Notes under the pieces: model-generated | Told to the model about the DNA's origin: nothing | Databases searched by the model: none | What the model saw: only the letters and a program-made list of their open reading frames with translations | Source of the DNA: Flavihumibacter fluminis | Lineage (GTDB): Bacteria > Bacteroidota > Bacteroidia > Chitinophagales > Chitinophagaceae | NCBI RefSeq assembly: GCF_021491375.1 | Contig: NZ_JAKEVY010000002.1 | Location: forward strand, 372,001 to 436,000 | Length of the DNA: 64,000 nucleotides | Direction of reading: 5' to 3' | In this document: positions 28,221 to 37,205 of the stretch, one piece after another | Position numbering within the stretch: position 1 is the stretch's first letter | How the letters are laid out: each line of letters starts with the position of its first letter | Made by a program: the position numbers and the translations under genes

Positions 28221-30539
28221 ATGATTCTGAGAAGAAACGTTTTCATTCCCGTATTGCTGTTTTTGCTGGTTGGTGGGTTGCTGTATTCCTGTGACAACAC
28301 TAGTATGCAAACAGCTTCCGTAATTCCGGATTCCGTTAGCTATAATTTTGATGTAAGACCTATACTGTCTGATAAATGCTTCAGTTGTCATGGCCCGGAT
28401 GCCAATAAAAGAGAAGCCGGATTACGACTGGATATCGAAGACAGTGCGTTTAAGGCACTCCAGGACAATCCATCTGCACATGCCTGGGTGCCTGGAAAAC
28501 CTGATGAATCCGATGCTTTTTTGAGAATAACCACGCAGGATACTTCCCTGCTGATGCCTCCCCTGTATTCGAACCTGAGTTTGACCAGCCAGGAAATTGC
28601 CATCATAAAAAAATGGATTAAGCAGGGCGCACGCTATGAAGATCACTGGGCTTTTGTTGCTCCGCGCAAACAGGCCCCGCCTGCCATTAAAAAGTCCGCC
28701 TGGCCGATTAATGAAATTGATTTTTTCACCCTGGCTGCAATGGAGGCAAAGGGATTCTCACCAAATGAACCGGCCGACAAAGAAAGACTGCTTAAAAGGC
28801 TTTGCCTGGATCTCACCGGTCTTCCTCCCAGCGTTGAACTGATGGATGCTTTTCTTGCAGATACAAGACCGGATGCCTATGAGCGGATGGTAGATCAGTT
28901 ATTAGCACTTCCTGCTTATGGTGAAAAAATGGCCCTGCACTGGCTCGACCTTGCACGGTATGCTGATTCACATGGATACCAGGATGATGGGTATCGCACC
29001 CAATGGCCCTGGCGTGATTGGGTGATCCATGCGTTCAATGAAAATAAACCTTATAATGAATTTGTAACCTGGCAACTGGCAGGCGATCTGCTGCCCGATG
29101 CTTCCATGGAACAACTGCTTGCTACTGCATTCAATCGCAATCATAAGATTACCGAAGAAGGTGGTGTGATCCCGGAAGAATACAGGGTTATGTATGTTAG
29201 CGATCGTACTGATTTGCTCGGTAAAGGAATACTGGGCGTTACGATGGAATGTGCCCGCTGCCATGATCATAAATACGATCCTTTTTCCCAAAAGGAATAC
29301 TTTCAGCTCTACTCCTTTTTCAACAATATCCGGGAAGAAGGAATTGAGTCGGTGATAGGCGGACCGGAAACCTATGCCAAGAAACCCATGATGCAAATCA
29401 CCAATGCGGATGTTACCAACATGCTTCAGTTCATCAACAAAACAGATACGGGCAAAATGATCGTTTCTGTGATGGGCGAACTGGATACCATACGTCCAAC
29501 TTTTGTGCTGCATCGCGGTGAGTATGATGCTCCGGGTGAAAAAGTAGAGCCCGCAACTCCGGTATCCATTCTTCCATTCGATAACAGCTACCCCAAAAAC
29601 AGACTGGGATTGGCCAAATGGCTCTTTGATCCAAAGCATCCGCTTACGTCAAGAGTATATGTTAACCTGTTATGGCAGGAGTTTTTTGGAAGAGGACTTG
29701 TCAAAACCTCTGGTGATTTCGGGATGCAGGGAGATCTGCCTTCTCATCCCGCATTGCTGGACTGGCTGGCAGTGGATTTCAGGGAACATAACTGGGATAT
29801 AAAAAGACTGGTAAAGCTGATGGTAACATCTGCCACTTACCGCCAATCTGCAATTGTATCCAAAGAAAAGCTGGCGAAAGACCCGGAGAATATCTATCTC
29901 TCCCGTGGGCCCAGGTATAGGATACATGCTGAGTTCATCCGCGACCTGGTATTGTCGAGCAGTGGGTTGCTGAATCCTGAAATAGGCGGACCAAGTGTGA
30001 AACCTTATCAGCCTGCAGGATTGTGGGAAGGAGCTACCTCCGGTCGTGGTTTACTTTCGATTTACACGCAGGATCATGGTGCAGCGCTTTACAGGAGAGG
30101 GATGTATACACTGATTAAACGTACGGTACCTCCTCCTGCCTTGTCTATTTTTGATGCGAGCAACCGGGATATCTGCGAGGTAAAAAGACTTCGCACCAAC
30201 ACTCCGTTGCAGGCACTGGTTATGTTGAATGACCCAACTGTATTGGAGGCTGCCCGGGTACTGGCAACTAAACTGCAACAGGAAGCAGGAGCACCCGAGG
30301 CAAAAATCAAGCAGGCTTTCAGAAGAATTGTATGCCGGAATCCGGATGCAAAAGAAACTGAGGTACTCGTGAATTATTATCAGCAGGAGCGAACAACAAT
30401 GGACAAATCAACCGCTCAGAAAATGATCCGGGTGGGAGAAAGCCCCCTGCCGCAGCAAGCTGACATCCTCGAGATCGCTTCCCTGATGCGGGTTATAACA
30501 GCTATCTATAACCTAGAAGAAACCATAACCAAATCCTGA
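28221..30539 (+). CDS. PSD1 / DUF1549-DUF1553 cytochrome c lipoprotein
   Basis: A 772-residue lipoprotein (lipobox LLYSC, cysteine 24). It carries an N-terminal Planctomycete-type cytochrome c motif (CFSCH at 53-57, followed by GPDANKREAGLRLD), the DUF1549 domain (about 150-360, with AMEAKGFSPNEPADKERLLKR-type text and HWLDLARYADSHGYQ) and the C-terminal DUF1553 domain (about 440-700, with RVYVNLLWQEFFGRGLV and TNTPLQALVMLNDPT). A further CARCHDHKYDP motif in the middle is a conserved C-x2-C-H of this family. These proteins are nearly always paired with a DUF1501 protein, as here. Biochemical function is not established. First gene of a three-gene operon. Confidence 0.9.
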   Translation: MILRRNVFIPVLLFLLVGGLLYSCDNTSMQTASVIPDSVSYNFDVRPILSDKCFSCHGPDANKREAGLRLDIEDSAFKALQDNPSAHAWVPGKPDESDAFLRITTQDTSLLMPPLYSNLSLTSQEIAIIKKWIKQGARYEDHWAFVAPRKQAPPAIKKSAWPINEIDFFTLAAMEAKGFSPNEPADKERLLKRLCLDLTGLPPSVELMDAFLADTRPDAYERMVDQLLALPAYGEKMALHWLDLARYADSHGYQDDGYRTQWPWRDWVIHAFNENKPYNEFVTWQLAGDLLPDASMEQLLATAFNRNHKITEEGGVIPEEYRVMYVSDRTDLLGKGILGVTMECARCHDHKYDPFSQKEYFQLYSFFNNIREEGIESVIGGPETYAKKPMMQITNADVTNMLQFINKTDTGKMIVSVMGELDTIRPTFVLHRGEYDAPGEKVEPATPVSILPFDNSYPKNRLGLAKWLFDPKHPLTSRVYVNLLWQEFFGRGLVKTSGDFGMQGDLPSHPALLDWLAVDFREHNWDIKRLVKLMVTSATYRQSAIVSKEKLAKDPENIYLSRGPRYRIHAEFIRDLVLSSSGLLNPEIGGPSVKPYQPAGLWEGATSGRGLLSIYTQDHGAALYRRGMYTLIKRTVPPPALSIFDASNRDICEVKRLRTNTPLQALVMLNDPTVLEAARVLATKLQQEAGAPEAKIKQAFRRIVCRNPDAKETEVLVNYYQQERTTMDKSTAQKMIRVGESPLPQQADILEIASLMRVITAIYNLEETITKS

Positions 30540-30563
30540 TTAGGAGATAATCAATACAGCGCA

Positions 30564-32015
30564 ATGGATAAAGAAATCATAGAACATGGGTTCAGTTGGA
30601 ACAGGCGGCGTTTTTTATCTGCCATGAGTATCGGTGTTGGTAGTATGGCACTGGGATCACTGCTGATGCCTGATTTGTTATCAGGTGCTGGTGCTGAGGA
30701 AGGATGGGCACCAGGAGTTCCGCACTTTGCTCCAAAAGCCAAACGGATCATCTATTTGTTTCAAAATGGAGCACCCTCTCAACAGGAACTGTTCGACTAC
30801 AAGCCTAAGCTGCGTGAAATGCATGGACAGGAGATTCCTCCATCTGTGAGAGGTAAACAGCGCCTGACCGGAATGACAGCTAACCAATCAGCCTTTCCGC
30901 TGGTAGGCTCCTTCGTAGACTTTAAGCAATATGGTCAATCAGGTGCCTGGATAAGTGACCTGATGCCGTATACTGCTAAGATTGCAGACGAGTTGTGTAT
31001 CATTAAATCGATGTATACCGAAGCAATCAATCATGATCCTGCACTTACCTTTCTTCAAACCGGCGCGCAACAGGGGAATCGTCCCAGTATGGGCGCCTGG
31101 TTGAGTTATGGATTGGGGAATGAAAACAACAACCTGCCTGCATTTACCGTATTGCTATCCCGTGGCGTGGGCAATGGTCAGGGTGTGTATTCCAAATTGT
31201 GGTCCAATGGATTTCTGGATTCTGTTCACCAGGGGGTGCAATTCAGCAAAGGGGAGGATCCGGTTCTATATCTGCGCGACCAGGATGGTATGAGCAGGGA
31301 ATCCCGACGCATCATGCTTGACCAGATTGCGGAATTGAATGAAAAATCCTACCTGGAATTTGGTGATCCTGAAATCGCCAGCCGCATTCAGCAATATGAA
31401 ATGGCTTACCGGATGCAAACAGCTATTCCTGAAGTGATGGATATCTCAAAAGAGCCGGAGAGTATTGTAAAGCTCTATGGTCCTGATTGCCTCGTACCGG
31501 GAACCTTTGCTGCGAATTGTCTCCTGGCTCGCAAACTTTCAGAGAATGGGGTCCGCTTTGTTCAGCTGTATCACCAGGGATGGGATCAGCATGGCAATCT
31601 TCCCTATGAAATTGCACAACAAGCCAAAGATGTAGATCAGGCATCTGCTGCTCTGGTGATGGATTTAAAACAAAGGGGATTGCTGGATGAGACCCTTGTA
31701 ATTTGGGGTGGAGAATTCGGGCGAACCAGTTATACCCAGGGAGAGCTGACAAAGGATAATTATGGTCGTGATCATCATCCCCGTTGCTACAGTATCTGGA
31801 TGGCAGGTGGTGGTATTAAACCAGGCATTGTTTATGGTGAAACGGATGAACTTGGATATAACATCATTAAGGACCCTGTTCACGTGCATGATTTTCAGGC
31901 AACCGTTCTGAATCAAATGGGCCTCGATCATAAAAAACTAATCTTCAAACATCTTGGTCGCCGGTACCGCTTAACCGATATTTCCGGAGAAGTAGTTCGA
32001 AACATCATTAGTTAA
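30564..32015 (+). CDS. Tat-exported DUF1501 protein
   Basis: A 483-residue protein of the DUF1501 family, which is related to the alkaline phosphatase/sulfatase superfamily. The N-terminus has a twin-arginine signal, NRRRFLSAMSIGVGSMALG, predicting folded export to the periplasm. Family motifs include LFQNGAPSQQELFDYKP, a YHQGWDQHGNL segment, VIWGGEFGRTSYTQ and GRDHHPRCYSIWMAGGGIK, whose D/H residues are likely metal ligands. It follows the PSD1 gene by 24 bases and precedes a DUF2231/cytochrome gene by 8 bases. The substrate is unknown. Confidence 0.92.
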   Translation: MDKEIIEHGFSWNRRRFLSAMSIGVGSMALGSLLMPDLLSGAGAEEGWAPGVPHFAPKAKRIIYLFQNGAPSQQELFDYKPKLREMHGQEIPPSVRGKQRLTGMTANQSAFPLVGSFVDFKQYGQSGAWISDLMPYTAKIADELCIIKSMYTEAINHDPALTFLQTGAQQGNRPSMGAWLSYGLGNENNNLPAFTVLLSRGVGNGQGVYSKLWSNGFLDSVHQGVQFSKGEDPVLYLRDQDGMSRESRRIMLDQIAELNEKSYLEFGDPEIASRIQQYEMAYRMQTAIPEVMDISKEPESIVKLYGPDCLVPGTFAANCLLARKLSENGVRFVQLYHQGWDQHGNLPYEIAQQAKDVDQASAALVMDLKQRGLLDETLVIWGGEFGRTSYTQGELTKDNYGRDHHPRCYSIWMAGGGIKPGIVYGETDELGYNIIKDPVHVHDFQATVLNQMGLDHKKLIFKHLGRRYRLTDISGEVVRNIIS

Positions 32016-32023
32016 TCCTCCTT

Positions 32024-34159
32024 ATGCAGTGGTACTCAAAAATCAGGCTGGTAACCGAACAATGTTTGCTGGCGGTTCTGCTTCTTGCCAGCTTTCTGTT
32101 GTTATTTGAACAATACCTGGAGATTCCTTACTGGCTGCAGCCGGTTGGCAGGATGCATCCCATGCTCTTACATTTTCCAATCGTGCTGCTGGTAGTTGCA
32201 TTGCTGCTATTATGGATGCCCCGAAGTCTTGAAATGGCCCAGGCTTTTTTATTATGGGGGAGCCTGCTTTCCGGTATAACGGTGATCATGGGATTGTTTT
32301 TATCAAAGGAAGAGGGATATACCGGTGAAGCGCTCAACTGGCACAAGTGGAGTGGCGCCCTACTGTTTTATTGCGGAGCAGGATTGTACTGGTTGAGTAC
32401 AAGGAAACAAAAACCAGTTGTTACAAAATGGCTTGGTTCTCTTTTGATAGTACCGGCTCTTTGGATAACCGGCCATTATGGTGCCAGCCTCTCGCATGGT
32501 GAAAATTTTATTCTGGAACCGATACTTGCTCAAAAGAAAGAGGCTCCCGTTGTGTTGGAGGAGGCCATTGTTTATGCGCATGTCATTCAGCCCATTCTGC
32601 AACAAAAATGTGCAAGTTGCCACAGTGTGCAGAAGATGAAGGGTGCTCTCAACCTCACTGATACCCTGGCCATGTTGAAAGGTGGAAAAACGGGCAGGCT
32701 TTTTATTCCGGGTAATTCAGATCTCAGTTTATTGTTGGAGCGGGTTCATCTTCCACTGGAAGAAAAAAAGCACATGCCGCCTCAGGGAAAGCCGCAATTG
32801 ACACCAGTAGAAGTTGAGTTGTTAACCAGGTGGATTGATGGAGATGCCAGTTTTCATAGCAGGCTGATGGAGCTTCCCGAGACTGATTCATTGCGCATAC
32901 TCGCGCAGTCGCTTTTACAACCATCCGGTCAATTGGCTGAACAATTTGATTTTGCTGCTGCAGATGAGAACACGATCACGCAACTCAATAATTTTGACCG
33001 CTCAATTAAACCAGTTGATCGCGAAACTCCTGCTTTGGAAGTTGCCTTGTATAATCGGAACAAGTATACAGTAAAACACCTGCAGGAATTATCCTCCATT
33101 CGTAAGCAGGTGATTTCCATCAATCTCAATAAACTTCCGGTAAAAGATGCCGATCTGTCTGCCTTACAACAGTTTCAAAATCTTCGCAAGCTGGATTTGA
33201 ATTTTACAGATATAACGGATGCGGGATTGGCAACACTGGCTGCATTGCCACAGTTGCGTTCATTGGCGATATCGGGGACAAAGATCAGCCATGCAGCGCT
33301 TACCAATTATCTTCCTGGTTTCAAAGCATTGCAATCTATTGCTATCTGGAATACAGCAGTAAATCCGGAAGATGTGATCAGTCTGAAGAAAAACTTTCCA
33401 AAAATCAATATAGTGGAAGGCTTTATTGACACAGGAGTGGATACGTTGAAATTAAATCCGCCCCAGGTCAGGAATCAGGAGATGGTTTTCCCTAAAGCAT
33501 TACCGCTGGAGTTGTATCATCCGGTAAAAGGAGTAACGATCCGTTATACCATGGATGGCTCAGAGCCTGACAGTATACGCTCTCCAATATTTGATGGAAA
33601 TACCATACTGCAACAACATACAACGATAAAAGCAAAAGTATTCAAGCCTGGATGGTATTCCAGTGAGGTGGCAACATTTGACTTTTTGAAGAATTCATTT
33701 ATTCCGGATAGTGTTCGTTTACTTAGCAAACTCAATGATGTTCACCAGGCTGAGGGAGCGGAAACATTTTTTAACCGGAAGCTGGGAGCGATTGGCGCCA
33801 ATAATCCTGCCTGGGCGAATTACTGGGCGGGAGTGCGAAATAATGATTTGGTGCTGGAAGCAAGGTTTGATCAAGCCATTCCTTTGACTTCGGTTGGATT
33901 GCATTATATGGTGGAAGAAGCTACCGGCATTTACCCTCCGGCTGTTGTAGAAGTGTGGGGCGCTGCGGGGGCTGAATCTCCTAAACTACTTACAAAAATC
34001 ACTGCTCCTTTACCACTCAAGGGAGAAAAGCCGTCTTTAAAATTGGTACAAAAAGAGATGCCCATGAAGCAGGTTTCTTATCTCAAGATTATTGCCCGGC
34101 CTTATCAAAAAGGGAAGAACCGATATCTTTTACTGGTAGATGAAATGTTCCTCAACTAG
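32024..34159 (+). CDS. Membrane DUF2231 / cytochrome c / leucine-rich-repeat protein
   Basis: A 711-residue multidomain protein: an N-terminal DUF2231-type membrane part with four to five helices (RMHPMLLHFPIVLLVVALLL, HKWSGALLFYCGAGLYW, ITGHYGASLSHGEN), a heme c domain with CASCH at 196-200 and a KKHMPPQGKPQL motif, about three leucine-rich repeats at 375-455 (LRKLDLNFTDITDAGLATLA and following), a chitobiase/Fn3-like domain at about 490-560 (IRYTMDGSEPDSIRSPIF) and a C-terminal beta-sandwich-like region. It probably anchors the operon's extracytoplasmic redox activity in the inner membrane. Exact role unknown. It ends at a hairpin shared with the convergent porin gene. Confidence 0.85.
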   Translation: MQWYSKIRLVTEQCLLAVLLLASFLLLFEQYLEIPYWLQPVGRMHPMLLHFPIVLLVVALLLLWMPRSLEMAQAFLLWGSLLSGITVIMGLFLSKEEGYTGEALNWHKWSGALLFYCGAGLYWLSTRKQKPVVTKWLGSLLIVPALWITGHYGASLSHGENFILEPILAQKKEAPVVLEEAIVYAHVIQPILQQKCASCHSVQKMKGALNLTDTLAMLKGGKTGRLFIPGNSDLSLLLERVHLPLEEKKHMPPQGKPQLTPVEVELLTRWIDGDASFHSRLMELPETDSLRILAQSLLQPSGQLAEQFDFAAADENTITQLNNFDRSIKPVDRETPALEVALYNRNKYTVKHLQELSSIRKQVISINLNKLPVKDADLSALQQFQNLRKLDLNFTDITDAGLATLAALPQLRSLAISGTKISHAALTNYLPGFKALQSIAIWNTAVNPEDVISLKKNFPKINIVEGFIDTGVDTLKLNPPQVRNQEMVFPKALPLELYHPVKGVTIRYTMDGSEPDSIRSPIFDGNTILQQHTTIKAKVFKPGWYSSEVATFDFLKNSFIPDSVRLLSKLNDVHQAEGAETFFNRKLGAIGANNPAWANYWAGVRNNDLVLEARFDQAIPLTSVGLHYMVEEATGIYPPAVVEVWGAAGAESPKLLTKITAPLPLKGEKPSLKLVQKEMPMKQVSYLKIIARPYQKGKNRYLLLVDEMFLN

Positions 34160-34160
34160 T

Positions 34161-34191
34161 AAAAAAAGAGTCCCCCGTAGAAACGGGGGAC
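34161..34191 (-). terminator. Terminator of the porin transcript (shared hairpin)
   Basis: Inverted repeat gtcccccg / cgggggac with a 6-base loop. On the minus strand it is followed by TCTTTTTTT, a proper intrinsic terminator for the porin gene. On the plus strand it follows the DUF2231 gene by 10 bases but lacks a T-run. Confidence 0.85.
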
Positions 34192-34225
34192 GATCAACGA
34201 TTGCTTGCCATATGTGAAACAGTGG

Positions 34226-35338
34226 TTAGAAGCTATAGATAGCGGCCAGCAGGAAACTGCCTGCTGATTTTTTACCGGTACCATTTGCGTCTGCATAAAT
34301 TTCTTCTGAAGCATTTTCAACCCTGAATTCTGGAATGAATGTCAGTCCGCCTACTTTGAAATTGGCTGATAGGGTAGTGGCAAAAAGGCTGGCTCCATCT
34401 GGTCCTGCAGTTGGAATCTTGAACTGATTCTTATCACTGAAGTATTCGCCTCTCAACGTCAGGCCAAACCAGGGTTTAGGGTCGAGGTTTAAATAGAGGG
34501 CGGATCCCCACCAGGATTTTCCGGATTCATTTTTAGCGCCATCCCAGGTTTTGGTAGTGTTAACCGTACCATTGTAACCGATACTGAAGGCATCCGAAAT
34601 ACTGGCTGTCATCACAAGGTCGAACTGGTTGGTTTTAGAGGTGTCCGGATTTTTGCCACCTACATAATTCAGGTAGAATTTCAGGTTATCACTTGCTGCG
34701 AAACTATACTGGGCAAGGATGAATTTCCGGTTGATTTGGTCAGTTGGAGGAATGCGATAATCTGTAGCGTTGGAGATACCAAGCATGAATCCGCTCTTCC
34801 CTTTTGATACTTCTGCTTTCAGACCGGTATGAGAGAACGGACCGTTGGAAAACATGTAAGACATGCTGTAGTTCCGGTTCAGTTGTGGATCAACGAGTTC
34901 ATATCCAACATGGGTTGCCCAGGTACCTGCAGTAAACTTCAACCAATCGGTTGGAGCATAGCTGACATAGAGCTGTTTAATAGCCTGGGTAATACCTTCG
35001 TCTGCATAGGTGAATTCCTTGGCGCGTGGGCCAAAACCAAGATCCAGCACAACGCCGATCTTATCGCCCTGGTGTTCAGCTTTCAGGCTGGCCATACCAA
35101 GCGCGAAACTGTTATGTGTATTGGTAAAGCTGGTACGATTGTTACCGGCCTGTTTTCCAAAATCATATCGGTAGTAAACATCAGCGGATCCGGAAAAGCT
35201 GATCAATGGTTTTTTTTCTTCGGGTGGGGTGGCAGCCGCTTCCGCGGTGCTGGTTGTTTGGGTTGATTCGGCAGTCTGGGCATGGCTAATTGTTATACAG
35301 GATAGCGCAATGCCTGTTGCCAATAATTTTTGTAACAT
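34226..35338 (-). CDS. Outer-membrane beta-barrel porin (OmpL-like, BBP2 type)
   Basis: A 370-residue exported protein: signal peptide to about residue 20 (ISHAQ), a low-complexity Thr/Ala/Glu linker (ESTQTTSTAEAAATPPEEKK), then alternating amphipathic strands typical of a 12-16-strand barrel, with ISFSGSADVYYRYDF as the first strand and GSFLLAAIYSF as the last, ending in phenylalanine. It resembles the putative beta-barrel porin-2 family. It lies 133 bases downstream of amtB on the same strand, suggesting that it admits small nitrogenous solutes; that is inference. Confidence 0.8.
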   Translation of the reverse strand: MLQKLLATGIALSCITISHAQTAESTQTTSTAEAAATPPEEKKPLISFSGSADVYYRYDFGKQAGNNRTSFTNTHNSFALGMASLKAEHQGDKIGVVLDLGFGPRAKEFTYADEGITQAIKQLYVSYAPTDWLKFTAGTWATHVGYELVDPQLNRNYSMSYMFSNGPFSHTGLKAEVSKGKSGFMLGISNATDYRIPPTDQINRKFILAQYSFAASDNLKFYLNYVGGKNPDTSKTNQFDLVMTASISDAFSIGYNGTVNTTKTWDGAKNESGKSWWGSALYLNLDPKPWFGLTLRGEYFSDKNQFKIPTAGPDGASLFATTLSANFKVGGLTFIPEFRVENASEEIYADANGTGKKSAGSFLLAAIYSF

Positions 35339-35471
35339 TGTGAAACATTTTAAGTGTTAAGGGAAAGGGTACGGCGATAAACTTGTATCAGAAGTTTGTC
35401 AATATGCTGTACCTTTTTCTCGTTTACTGCCTGGCCCAAAAGTGGAGAGTGCAGTTAGTTTTGGTTGGTTA

Positions 35472-36854
35472 TTAAATTTCAGAAAGCTCTTCTTCTTTCA
35501 ATTTGCCGTTATTGTGAACCAGCAATGTTCCCTGCAGGTATTTTTCATTGTGCTGGGTTTCATCCAGTCCAAGTTCTTCTTCTTCAGAACTAACCCGCAA
35601 TGGCAACAGGAAATTGATGAATTTGAATATCGCATAAGAAACTACAAAGCTGTATCCTACTGCTATCAGCATGGCTTTCAACTGAGTCAGGAAGAAGGCT
35701 GCATTTCCGTAGAACAGACCATCCTGGCCCGCACTGTTTACTGCTGTTGTGGCGAAAATACCAGTCATCAGCATACCTACCATACCACCAATACCGTGAC
35801 AAGGGAATACATCCAGTGTATCATCCAGGGAAGATTTTTGCTTGTAATAAACAGCCAGATTTGAAATCAGGGCAGCTACCACGCCAATGAAAATACTTTG
35901 TGGAATAGCTACAAATCCGGCAGCGGGCGTGATGGCAACCAGGCCAACCACTGCACCAATACAGAAACCGATAACAGATGGTTTTTTGCCACGCATTACA
36001 TCAAAGAACATCCAGCTACAACCGGCTGCACCTGCTGCAACATTTGTAGTAATGAAAGCAGAAACTGCCAGCGCATTAGCACCCAGTGCAGAACCTGCAT
36101 TGAAACCAAACCAGCCGAACCACAGCAAACCGGTTCCGATTAATACATAAGGGATATTTGCAGGAGGAATTTCTTTATGTTCCATGTGTACCTGGCGACG
36201 CTTTAATACCAGTGCACCTGCCAATGCTGCACAACCGGCAGAAATATGTACTACTGTACCACCGGCAAAGTCAAGTGCTCCCATTTTCAGGAGGAACCCA
36301 TCTGCATGCCAGCTCATGTGTGCGAGAGGTGCATATACTAAAACAGCGAACAGTACAATAAATAAGATATAGGAAGTGAAGCGGATTCTTTCAGCCACAG
36401 CTCCTACTACGAGTCCCGGTGTGATGATCGCAAACATCAGCTGGAATACCGCAAACAGGGATTTGGGGATGCCACCAACCGGTTCACCACTGTTAACGCC
36501 TTTCCAGAACATATGGGTAAAAGGATTACCAATAAAACCTCCGATAGATTCTCCGAAGCAAAGGCTGTATCCAAAAAACACCCATAAAACACTAACAACT
36601 CCTGCTGCTACCACACTTTTAATCATAGTGGAGATTACATTCTTCCTGTGTACCATTCCGCCATAAAAAAATGCAAGTCCGGGTGTCATAAGAAATACCA
36701 GGGCTGAGGCTACCAGGATCCAGGCAATATCTGCCCCATTATAAACCTTGTCGGGGTCAGCGAAATCTGCAACGGTTGGGGCAAAGAGCGCCGCTACAGA
36801 AACAGCAGCCAAAATCAGAAAGGGGGCTACCTGTTTGATCGTCAGTTTACTCAT
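35472..36854 (-). CDS. amtB: Ammonium transporter
   Basis: About 460 residues with an N-terminal signal-like helix and eleven transmembrane segments. Amt signatures are present: GLAFFYGGMVHRKNV, the MSWHADGFLLK / DFAGGTVVHISAGCAALAGA block and CHGIGGMVGMLMTGIFA with the pore histidine. It imports ammonium for the glutamate synthase encoded upstream on the same strand. The ATG at 36854 (MSKLTIKQ) is chosen because it follows an A-rich stretch; an in-frame ATG at 36875 would add seven residues. No glnK is adjacent. A terminator separates it from gltD, so it has its own promoter, which I could not identify. Confidence 0.96.
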   Translation of the reverse strand: MSKLTIKQVAPFLILAAVSVAALFAPTVADFADPDKVYNGADIAWILVASALVFLMTPGLAFFYGGMVHRKNVISTMIKSVVAAGVVSVLWVFFGYSLCFGESIGGFIGNPFTHMFWKGVNSGEPVGGIPKSLFAVFQLMFAIITPGLVVGAVAERIRFTSYILFIVLFAVLVYAPLAHMSWHADGFLLKMGALDFAGGTVVHISAGCAALAGALVLKRRQVHMEHKEIPPANIPYVLIGTGLLWFGWFGFNAGSALGANALAVSAFITTNVAAGAAGCSWMFFDVMRGKKPSVIGFCIGAVVGLVAITPAAGFVAIPQSIFIGVVAALISNLAVYYKQKSSLDDTLDVFPCHGIGGMVGMLMTGIFATTAVNSAGQDGLFYGNAAFFLTQLKAMLIAVGYSFVVSYAIFKFINFLLPLRVSSEEEELGLDETQHNEKYLQGTLLVHNNGKLKEEELSEI

Positions 36855-36875
36855 TTCAGTTGGTTTTAATTGCAT

Positions 36876-37205
36876 TAAAAAAATAGTAACTATAAATTAT
36901 TTTTCTAAAGTAGTGATAAAACCGATTAGAAATGCTCTAATATATACACATATAAATAAATATAATGTTATATCTGATTCCCTGGAAGAGGCTCTTCAAA
37001 GAAGAAGCTAGGGTATGCTGAATATTTTGTTTATAACAATTGATATTCAATTAGATATGAATCGATTAATGTTTTTCAGGAAATCGCTGTAATCCAGGTT
37101 AATAGAATTTTATCCTTTGGGTTAAATTTTGTTTTATTCCGGTCGGTAAATAAAAAAAGCGGCCAAAAGCCGCTTTTTATTAAATATGATAAAAAATATA
37201 ATATG
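36876..37205. other. Intergenic region between amtB and gltD
   Basis: Contains the gltD terminator (37152-37178) and a very A/T-rich amtB upstream region. A 13-base palindrome GAAGAG-G-CTCTTC at 36985-36997 is the only operator-like feature seen. No ORF of coding character and no sigma-54 type promoter (GG-N10-GC) was recognised. Confidence 0.5.
37152..37178 (-). terminator. Intrinsic terminator after gltD
   Basis: Stem aaaaagcggc / gccgcttttt with a 5-base loop and T/A runs on both sides. It is symmetrical and could act in both directions; it lies 28 bases after the gltD stop. Confidence 0.9.

Noticed and set aside
36985-36997. 13-base palindrome upstream of amtB as a nitrogen-regulator operator
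   Set aside because: A single short palindrome in an A/T-rich spacer; no known operator match and no second copy, so only mentioned in the intergenic entry.
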